Source: CAXTSE01 sp035554115
GTDB taxonomy: Bacteria; Actinomycetota; Actinomycetes; Actinomycetales; Microbacteriaceae
Assembly: GCA_035554115.1 (NCBI GenBank)
Contig: DATMIW010000070.1
Location: 52,953-116,952 of the forward strand
DNA length: 64,000 nt
Reading direction: 5' to 3'
This document shows, in pieces, positions 15,896-21,892 of this stretch. The translations under genes and the position numbers were made by a program. How positions within the stretch are numbered: position 1 is the first letter of the stretch; every line of letters begins with the position of its first letter. Below the pieces are notes generated by a model. That model was given only the letters and a program-made list of their open reading frames with translations, did no database searches and was not told the origin of the DNA.

Positions 15896-16861
15896 GTGTC
15901 CGATAGCCCGCTCGCCGCGTCCGCCTACGAGACACTCGGTGTTTCGGCGACTGCGAGCCATGCCGAACTGCGACGTGCGTATCGCGCGAGGCTGCGGCAG
16001 ACGCATCCCGATGCCGGAGGCGTCGCAGCTGAGTTCCATGCCGTCCAGCGGGCCTGGGAGCTTGTGGGTACTTCCGAGGCCCGCGCCGCCTACGACCGAG
16101 ACGGCATGCCGTCGCCGAGCCGAGCCGAATCGCGGGCGAACTGGGCGCCGGATTCTGCACCTCGTCGTGCCGACTCGCGTCCGACAGCCCGCTCCCACGG
16201 CCACCCCGGTGGGTGGTATCGCGAGCAGTATCTGCACGAGCTTCGCGAATGGGTCGGCAGGGGAGTCGAGGTCGCCGACCCCTATGACCCTGTGCTGCTG
16301 CGAGGCGCACCGAGAAACGTGCGCCACCTTCTCGCGGCGGCCGTCGCAGAAGAGGATACGGCGCGCGAACTCGCGACTCTCGGCATTGGCTTCACCGTGT
16401 GGCACGACGTGCGCACCGATGCGCGGCCAAGCGGAAGTGCCGTCGATCGACATGATCCTCAGGGCGGCGGTGGAAAACTCGACCATATTGTCCTCGGACC
16501 GACCGGGCTCTGGGCTCTGCTGAGCGAAGACTGGGGCGAGGGCGTGAAGACGAAGCGCGGTGAGATTATCGGCGCGGCTCTTGCACCGGGAGAGCGGCCC
16601 GTGCACGAACTCGGACTGCGAGCCCGAGCCTTTTCTCGGCTCGCTCGGGTGTCGTTCTCGGCTCTTGTCGTGGTGGTTCCCGACGGGGCGTCCGCGGAGG
16701 GGGTGGAGGTCATGGGTCGTACTCGGGGCGCGCCGACCTTGCTCGTGCAGCGTCCGAGACTCATCGACCTCCTTCGGCAGGGAGTCCCAGGTGTCGGGAT
16801 CGGCGGTACGGACCTCTTTGAGGTGCGCACCCGGGTGCAGGCCGCGGCTCGCTTCGTGTGA
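15896..16861 (+). CDS. J-domain protein with a degenerate NERD-like C-terminal domain
   Basis: A 321-aa protein. Residues 9-70 are a J domain (YETLGVSATASHAELRRAYR, HPD at 37-39, then AYDRDGM), the part that stimulates Hsp70 ATPase. An Arg/Ser/Pro-rich linker follows. Residues about 140-290 resemble the NERD nuclease-related domain (LDHIVLGPTGLWALL), but the usual acidic/Lys catalytic residues after it are not clearly present (LSEDWGEG where E-x-K is expected). It could target DnaK to DNA or a membrane; this is inference. The leaderless GTG start is supported by the TAGCAT box. Confidence 0.8.
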   Translation: MSDSPLAASAYETLGVSATASHAELRRAYRARLRQTHPDAGGVAAEFHAVQRAWELVGTSEARAAYDRDGMPSPSRAESRANWAPDSAPRRADSRPTARSHGHPGGWYREQYLHELREWVGRGVEVADPYDPVLLRGAPRNVRHLLAAAVAEEDTARELATLGIGFTVWHDVRTDARPSGSAVDRHDPQGGGGKLDHIVLGPTGLWALLSEDWGEGVKTKRGEIIGAALAPGERPVHELGLRARAFSRLARVSFSALVVVVPDGASAEGVEVMGRTRGAPTLLVQRPRLIDLLRQGVPGVGIGGTDLFEVRTRVQAAARFV

Positions 16862-16876
16862 CAGGGGAGGCGCGGA

Positions 16877-17425
16877 TCAGCGTGACGAGTTCACAGTGCG
16901 TCCCCGCACGATCCCGACAAAGGTCTCGATGCGGTCATCGCTGATGTCTGCGCGCCAGGCGAGCCCAATGCCCGTATCGGGCGCGTCGACAATTGGGCGA
17001 GCGACGAGGTCTTTGCGCGAATGAGCGCGAGCTACCGACTGCGGCAAAATCGCGTATCCCACTCCCGCCGCCAAGAGTTCCAAAGTTCCGGAGATGTGGG
17101 TGTCATCGAGAAGCTCCTGACGTGGCTCGTCGAGCCCGTCCAGGTCACTGCATGTGATCGAGTCGAGAGACGCTAAGAGCGATTCACGAGATGTGACCAC
17201 AACCGGGGTTTCGCGATACAGGGGAATGACGTTGAGCTCGTCTGTCGCGTCGACATCCCGCAGGAATGCCATATGAGCCGAGCCGGCGAGGACGCCGCTC
17301 AGCGCGTCATCATTCGAGGCAGCTCGGATGTCGAGCGGGCGACGTCGCATCCGCTCGTTCCACATGCGCGTCCATTTGCCCGGCGTCACGCCCGTGACAA
17401 ACAACACGACGAACGCATCCTCCAT
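16877..17425 (-). CDS. LysR substrate-binding-domain protein without HTH
   Basis: A 182-aa protein matching the effector-binding part of LysR regulators: FVVLFVTGVTPGKWTRMW opens like the first strand of the LysR substrate domain, and LELLAAGVGYAILPQSVAR is the typical 'G.G...LP' segment. There is no N-terminal winged helix. I recall this short form as a regular neighbour of DUF5997 in actinobacteria, so it is probably not a truncation. It might act as a periplasmic-binding-like sensor or a regulator partner. The TAGCCT box 6 nt upstream indicates a leaderless start. Confidence 0.8.
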   Translation of the reverse strand: MEDAFVVLFVTGVTPGKWTRMWNERMRRRPLDIRAASNDDALSGVLAGSAHMAFLRDVDATDELNVIPLYRETPVVVTSRESLLASLDSITCSDLDGLDEPRQELLDDTHISGTLELLAAGVGYAILPQSVARAHSRKDLVARPIVDAPDTGIGLAWRADISDDRIETFVGIVRGRTVNSSR

Positions 17426-17431
17426 GGGCCC

Positions 17432-17437
17432 AGGCTA
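17432..17437 (-). promoter_or_regulatory. Candidate -10 box (TAGCCT), LysR-like gene
   Basis: TAGCCT on the minus strand, 6 nt before the ATG at 17425. The same hexamer faces the other way at 17464. Confidence 0.55.
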
Positions 17438-17463
17438 GTGCGAGGGGATCGAAGGCCGACGAC

Positions 17464-17469
17464 TAGCCT
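17464..17469 (+). promoter_or_regulatory. Candidate -10 box (TAGCCT), DUF5997 gene
   Basis: TAGCCT, 6 nt before the ATG at 17476. The two identical boxes are 26 bp apart in divergent orientation, so the -35 zones overlap. Confidence 0.55.
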
Positions 17470-17475
17470 GGTGCA

Positions 17476-17877
17476 ATGAGCGACGAGCGCCCCGATACCC
17501 GCCAGCAGCCGAAACCCCGTGCACCCCAGCTGCTGAGCCCCGCCACCGCCGCGAAAAAGTTGAACGTGTATCTGCCCGCGACACCCGAGGAGTTCCGGGC
17601 GAACCCGATAAGCCGCGACGAGCTGAACGCGATGCAAGCCAGTCCGCCAGAATGGCTTGCCACTCTTCGACGCGAGGGCCCGCATCCGCGCAATGAGGTA
17701 TCGCGCCGTCTCGGCATTTCCAATTCGGCGCTCGTACGCGGTGGTGTCAGCGACACGATGACGACAGCCGAGATCGGCGAGCTTCTGGATGAGATGCCGG
17801 CCTGGTTGGTCGCCGAGCGTCAGTCCGCTGCGGCCTCCGTGACGGCCCCGCAGCAGGCGGCCCCCGACGAGAGGTAG
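17476..17877 (+). CDS. DUF5997 family protein
   Basis: A 133-aa protein that I recognise as DUF5997 from LSPATAAKKLNVYLPATP, RDELNAMQASPPEWLATLRREGPHPRNEVSRRLGIS and TTAEIGELLDEMPAWLV. The middle part looks like a helix-turn-helix fold, so it may bind DNA; no experimental function is known to me. It is divergent from the LysR-effector-domain protein, an arrangement that I believe recurs in other actinobacteria and that suggests a shared role. The DarT-like gene follows 48 nt downstream on the same strand. Confidence 0.85.
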   Translation: MSDERPDTRQQPKPRAPQLLSPATAAKKLNVYLPATPEEFRANPISRDELNAMQASPPEWLATLRREGPHPRNEVSRRLGISNSALVRGGVSDTMTTAEIGELLDEMPAWLVAERQSAAASVTAPQQAAPDER

Positions 17878-17925
17878 CCTGGGAGTGGTGTCGTGCGTTC
17901 TCGACGCCGCGAGAGGAACTTCCCA

Positions 17926-18702
17926 GTGGCAGACGAGTGCATCCACGGCTTCGAAGCGGGGCTGTGCGACAGCTGCTATCCCCGGCAGGCAAAGGAGCCG
18001 GCAATTGCGGTTGTGGCTCCTGGCAGCCGTCGGAACGCCGCACCAAAAAGGGTTCCCGGTGCCCGTAGTGCTGCCAACGCTCCTGCCGCCGTTGCGCAAT
18101 ATGTCTTTGCGCAGCAGCGGCTGTATCACGTCACCCACCTGCAGAACCTCGCGGGGATCATCGCCGATGAGGTCATCCGGGCAGACGCTGTGCCCGCCGT
18201 CGACGTCAGCGCACCCCTGACGCGCGAACTGCGTGCGTCGACCGAAGTGGCATCCGGAGACCCTGTTTCGCACCACGTCCCGTTCTTCCTGTCGCCCGAC
18301 GCGTCGCGCTGGGACGAGCTGCGCACGGGCGCGCTTGGCGCGCATTGGTCGGACGAGGCTCGGGCTTCGAGCCCCCTCGATTTTGTGATCTTGGTGACCG
18401 AAGCCGGTAACTTGGGGCCCGACTCGGTCCTGAGCGACGGCGATGCGGCAGCTCCCAGCACTCGATTCGCTGTCGGTGCCGATGGGGCTGCGCCCTTCCT
18501 GCGTCGCGTGCGCGGAGACGACCCCGACTTTCTCGAGCCAGAGGTGCTGGCACCGGCTGCCGTGCCGTTCGACGTCATCTCGCTGATCGGTGTGGCCAAC
18601 GACAGGGTGCGGGATCAGGTGAAGGCTCTTCTGCGCCCGCGCGGCGACGCCGCCCCCAAGGTCGCGGTCTACCCCCCGTGGTTCCAGCCGACCGGTAGTT
18701 AG
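17926..18702 (+). CDS. DarT-like (DUF4433) ADP-ribosyltransferase with N-terminal Cys/His motif
   Basis: A 258-aa protein. Residues 4-19 (ECIHGFEAGLCDSCYP) form a C-x-H...C-x-x-C cluster that may bind zinc. A basic linker follows, then a DarT-type domain: RLYHVTHLQNLAGII (substrate loop region, as in the IYHITHxxNL of DarT), HHVPFFLSPDAS (VPFYFxPRS equivalent), DFVILVTEAG and LEPEVLAPAAVPFDVI, where the Glu may be the catalytic one. DarT toxins ADP-ribosylate thymidine in single-stranded DNA. No DarG-type macrodomain antitoxin is adjacent. I chose GTG 17926 because GAGAGGA lies 8 nt upstream; another GTG exists at 17893. Confidence 0.75.
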   Translation: MADECIHGFEAGLCDSCYPRQAKEPAIAVVAPGSRRNAAPKRVPGARSAANAPAAVAQYVFAQQRLYHVTHLQNLAGIIADEVIRADAVPAVDVSAPLTRELRASTEVASGDPVSHHVPFFLSPDASRWDELRTGALGAHWSDEARASSPLDFVILVTEAGNLGPDSVLSDGDAAAPSTRFAVGADGAAPFLRRVRGDDPDFLEPEVLAPAAVPFDVISLIGVANDRVRDQVKALLRPRGDAAPKVAVYPPWFQPTGS

Positions 18703-19364
18703 CGGGTCTGCTCGCCGGTCGGATCCTTCGCCCGATCGTCATGCAGGGCTTCGCCACCGACGGGCTCTCCACCCCAGGTTTCGACGATCCATCCGTCATC
18801 GGGCGAGCCGATCAGCACCACGACTCCGGTGTTGTCGAGGATCGTGCGGCTGGTGAAGTCCTCACCAAGGTTCTTGCCGCGCGCTCCGGTCCAGACGCGT
18901 ATCGCACCGCCGTGCGAGACCACCGCAACCGTCGCATCTTCGGGGTGGCGTTCCGCGATAGAGCGCAGTGCACCGTCGAACCGCTCGAAGAAGCGTGCGC
19001 CGTCAGGGCCTCCGGGCATGGCACGGTCGAGGTCTCCCGACAGCCAGCCGAAAACGGTCTCCAGGTAGGCCCATACGGCCTCTTTGTCGGCGCGGCCCTC
19101 CAGTTCTCCCGCCTCAATTTCCTCAATGCCTTCGATCACCATCGGCTCGAGGTTGAGGGCCCGAGCCAGGGGAGCGGCGGTGAGATGGGTACGGCTGAGA
19201 GGTGACACATAGATTGCGTCGATCGTCTCGTGGGCGAGGGCCGTGGGTATCGCCGCGGCCTGCTCCTCGCCGAGCTTGGTGAGGGGCGGCCCGGGGCGCG
19301 CGGTTTCTAGCTCACCGCGCACGTTCGCGGGGGTCTGGCCATGACGGATCAGAAGCAGGCGCAT
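18699..19364 (-). CDS. Histidine phosphatase family protein
   Basis: A 221-aa phosphoglycerate-mutase-like phosphatase: LLLIRHGQT carries the phospho-accepting His at about residue 8, followed by PLSRTHLTA, IEEIEAGELEGR and VVSHGGAIRVW with the second His. The substrate cannot be read from the sequence. It converges with the DarT-like gene; the two stop codons share TTAG (18699-18702). A TAGGCT box lies 7 nt before the ATG, so a leaderless start is likely. Confidence 0.87.
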   Translation of the reverse strand: MRLLLIRHGQTPANVRGELETARPGPPLTKLGEEQAAAIPTALAHETIDAIYVSPLSRTHLTAAPLARALNLEPMVIEGIEEIEAGELEGRADKEAVWAYLETVFGWLSGDLDRAMPGGPDGARFFERFDGALRSIAERHPEDATVAVVSHGGAIRVWTGARGKNLGEDFTSRTILDNTGVVVLIGSPDDGWIVETWGGEPVGGEALHDDRAKDPTGEQTR

Positions 19365-19371
19365 CGAGGTC

Positions 19372-19377
19372 AGCCTA
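19372..19377 (-). promoter_or_regulatory. Candidate -10 box (TAGGCT) of the phosphatase gene
   Basis: Minus-strand TAGGCT, 7 nt before the ATG at 19364; no Shine-Dalgarno is seen. Confidence 0.5.
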
Positions 19378-19417
19378 CGATCCTGAGGGCGTCACGCACC
19401 ATTGGCTGTCCTGGTGA

Positions 19418-19597
19418 CTATTCCAGTTCGGTGCCATCCCCGACCTGTTGGCCTTCGACGAGGGCGTCGGGGTTCGCGGGCGATCTGTGGACTTCAGGAT
19501 GCCGCACGGGGGTCGAGCTTCCCACATGTGTGTCATCGGAGATTTCCGCCCCCGGACTGACAAGTCCCCTGCGAGGTGCCACTTCGTTATCGCGCAT
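19418..19597 (-). CDS. Small acidic protein, 59 aa
   Basis: A short frame starting MRDNEVAPRRGLVSPGAEI and ending QQVGDGTELE, rich in Asp, Glu, Pro and Val, with no hydrophobic segment and probably unstructured. Support for reality: GAGGG immediately before the ATG, a TACCGT box ending 6 nt before it (19604-19609) as for proven neighbours, and a position that fills an otherwise empty 290-bp gap between two minus-strand genes. An overlapping 76-codon frame in another phase has a much less protein-like composition. I do not recognise the family. Confidence 0.55.
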   Translation of the reverse strand: MRDNEVAPRRGLVSPGAEISDDTHVGSSTPVRHPEVHRSPANPDALVEGQQVGDGTELE

Positions 19598-19603
19598 GCC
19601 CTC

Positions 19604-19609
19604 ACGGTA
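19604..19609 (-). promoter_or_regulatory. Candidate -10 box (TACCGT) of the 59-aa gene
   Basis: Minus-strand TACCGT, 6 nt before the ATG at 19597, in the same geometry as the other boxes of this window. Confidence 0.4.
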
Positions 19610-19657
19610 GACCGCGTTGATGGACGCGGGCTGAGGCTCTCAGCGATCTTCGAGTTG

Positions 19658-20392
19658 CTAGTTGGCGCGGTAGGACTGCGTCAGAGTGTCGTTTGCTCCC
19701 AGGTTTGCCAATACCTGGACGCGGAGGCCGTCAGGTCGCACGGCGTCGCAGGTCACATCCGCTCCCACCGAAGCATCGTCGAGGATAGGCGGGCAGGAGA
19801 CGGAGCTCAGGCGCCCTGTGTCGACAAGCCGCTCGTTCAGTGTGGACTGCACAAAGTAGGCCTTCGTGACCGGGGCAGCTGCTCCGCTTGCGAGAAGACC
19901 AGCAACACCACCGCCGAGCACAACAGCGATCGCCAGAAAGACCACGAGAAGCGTGTTTCCTGTTACCGCAAGTCGGCGTGCGATGAGGTAGGGAAGGGCA
20001 CCGAGGAGGCTCCACAGCGCACGCGGTGAGCGGAATCCGCGGTGACGCAGGATCCGTGCATCGAGTACCGCAGCAGCCACGACCACCGCATAGAGCACGA
20101 CGAGAATCGCGATCGCGGCGGGGGCAGATGCGGCGTACAGGAAGAGGTAGGCGGCGAGAGCACCGAGAACGAACAACAGGGCCGGCGTGATCGCGAGGAA
20201 CCACCCAGTAAATGTTCCTGAGACAACCGGCACATAGGTGCTGGTCGCGATGCTTTCAGTTGTCGGCTTCGGTTCTGTGTGGTCCGTCCACGTTGCCCCG
20301 TTCCACCAGCGAACGAGGTCGGCAGAAGCCGGGTCTTCGTACCAGCCGGCAGAGACGACACGCGTTGCCTGAGCCTGTGCTTGATCGGTCAC
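19658..20392 (-). CDS. DUF2510 membrane protein with DUF4333-like C-terminus
   Basis: A 244-aa protein. Residues 14-40 (AGWYEDPASADLVRWWNGATWTDHT) are a DUF2510 domain, the short W-rich module found at the N-terminus of many actinobacterial membrane proteins. About four membrane helices follow. The C-terminus (VSCPPILDDASVGADVTCDAVRPDG) resembles the extracellular DUF4333 domain with its pair of cysteines, probably a disulfide. GTG 20392 has GGGGGGAGAG upstream. It is a paralogue of the next gene, possibly in one operon; a terminator-like hairpin separates them. Function unknown. Confidence 0.82.
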   Translation of the reverse strand: MTDQAQAQATRVVSAGWYEDPASADLVRWWNGATWTDHTEPKPTTESIATSTYVPVVSGTFTGWFLAITPALLFVLGALAAYLFLYAASAPAAIAILVVLYAVVVAAAVLDARILRHRGFRSPRALWSLLGALPYLIARRLAVTGNTLLVVFLAIAVVLGGGVAGLLASGAAAPVTKAYFVQSTLNERLVDTGRLSSVSCPPILDDASVGADVTCDAVRPDGLRVQVLANLGANDTLTQSYRAN

Positions 20393-20464
20393 GTGTCTCT
20401 CCCCCCATTGGGTCCTGAGCACCATATGTAGGCGTCGGGTTTCAGTCTAAAAATGGAGCAGGTG

Positions 20465-20495
20465 GTGGGTAGGTCCCAGTTCGGGGCCTACCCAC
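20465..20495 (-). terminator. Hairpin terminator after the larger DUF2510 gene
   Basis: GTGGGTAGG (20465-20473) pairs perfectly with CCTACCCAC (20487-20495), with a further CCC/GGG pair inside the loop. On the minus strand an ATTTTT run follows about 10 nt later, so this is a plausible but imperfect rho-independent terminator downstream of the stop at 20501. Confidence 0.65.
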
Positions 20496-20500
20496 GGCAC

Positions 20501-21754
20501 CTAGTTGGCCATCGACATGATGCCCCAGTCTTCCACTCGCCACTCGATCCAGCCGTTGGCGCGCTGAAGACTTACCGTGACGTTGAAGAATTCGCCGCCA
20601 CTGTCGACAGCAGTGCACTGGAAGCTCGATCCGATGAGCTGCGGGGGAACCGCGGGACATTCGACCTTGAGGTTTGCGCCAAGGCTGATTGCGTCTTGTT
20701 CAATAGATTGCTCGGCTGCCGTCGAGAAGGTGCTCGGAGACATAGCAATAACAAGGCCGGGTACAGCGACAAGCGAACCGACGGTAAGCAGGCCGAAAGC
20801 ACCCCAGGTGAGCAGCGGCCCGAACCCACGACCCGTTTCACGCACGACGGAAGCGAGTCGCGTGATGAGGTAGACCGGCGCGGTAAGGAACGACCAGGCC
20901 CAGTGCGCGGTGTGCTGGAATCCGTGGCGCTTGAGGGTCTGGCGATCGATTATCGCGAGACCGACAGTTGCCAAATAGGGAAGCACCACAATGAGGGCGA
21001 TGAATATCGGGGATGCGCTGCCGGCCATACCTGAAAGCAGGAAGAGCAGCCCGAGCACGAGAATCAGCAACGGCATGAGGGCAATAACCCAGACCGGCCC
21101 AGTGGTCGCGCGCGGGGTGAAGTCGGGAATACTGGTGTGCGTCGCCTGGCGCCGCTCGTAGTCGGCTCGGAACTGGTCCTCGGGCACAAAGTGCGCCGAG
21201 GATTCCCCCACGTAAGAGAAAGCGGGACGAGGCATGGCGGTCTCTGCGGCCGTCTCACCGAGCAGGTCGTCGAAACGGTTGTCGAGCAGGAACGGCATGC
21301 TCGTGGGAGCGTCCTCGACGTACGTCGTTTCGGCCAGACGCTCTGCAGGCGAAGGTTCGTCGATGGTGATCTCTTCGCGCACGGGTGCTTCAAGCGATAG
21401 CAGCGGGTCGCCGAAGAGGGGCTGGCTATCAACCCGCGCCGTGCCCGCCGCACCCTGCTGCAGGATGATCGGCGCGTCGGTTTCGGTCTCGAGCCGTTCC
21501 CGCTCGCGTCGCTCACGCCGTGTCAGCGCGTCGTCGCCCAGAGAGTCATCGATGACGTAGAGGCGGTCATCGGCAAAGTCTTCGTCATCATCAGCGAATG
21601 CCAAGCGGGGTATTACGGTCTCTGTCGCCACCATCGGCTGGCGTGCGTCCGATGTGTGTTCCGTCCACGAGTGGTTGTCCCACCAGCGAAGCTGGGGAAG
21701 GCCCAGCGGATCCGGATACCAACCTGCCGGCACGCGCACGTCATTGTCTACCAA
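20501..21754 (-). CDS. DUF2510 membrane protein with long linker and DUF4333-like C-terminus
   Basis: A 417-aa protein. It begins with DUF2510 (AGWYPDPLGLPQLRWWDNHSWTEHT). An acidic low-complexity region follows (about residues 45-205, with RRERRERERLETET). Then come at least four membrane helices (VWVIALMPLLILVLGLLFLL and others) and a C-terminal DUF4333-like domain (ECPAVPPQLIGSSFQC, TVSLQRANGWIEW). I use the TTG at 21754 because GAGGAG lies 6 nt upstream; no ATG/GTG has a comparable site. Paralogue of the gene downstream. Confidence 0.8.
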   Translation of the reverse strand: MVDNDVRVPAGWYPDPLGLPQLRWWDNHSWTEHTSDARQPMVATETVIPRLAFADDDEDFADDRLYVIDDSLGDDALTRRERRERERLETETDAPIILQQGAAGTARVDSQPLFGDPLLSLEAPVREEITIDEPSPAERLAETTYVEDAPTSMPFLLDNRFDDLLGETAAETAMPRPAFSYVGESSAHFVPEDQFRADYERRQATHTSIPDFTPRATTGPVWVIALMPLLILVLGLLFLLSGMAGSASPIFIALIVVLPYLATVGLAIIDRQTLKRHGFQHTAHWAWSFLTAPVYLITRLASVVRETGRGFGPLLTWGAFGLLTVGSLVAVPGLVIAMSPSTFSTAAEQSIEQDAISLGANLKVECPAVPPQLIGSSFQCTAVDSGGEFFNVTVSLQRANGWIEWRVEDWGIMSMAN

Positions 21755-21892
21755 CGAACGCTCCTCAATACATGGTCCCCCGGTGCGAATCACCGTTACT
21801 CAGCAAATAGTAAGGGTCGGGCGATATCGAGGGGAAGATTCGTCGCATACCCCAACCAGGGGACACGCGCGTGCGGGACGGGGCGCGATTTG

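Noticed and set aside
16877..17425. Truncated LysR pseudogene
   Set aside because: No HTH remnant upstream, good leaderless start, and a stable association with DUF5997; more likely a genuine short protein.
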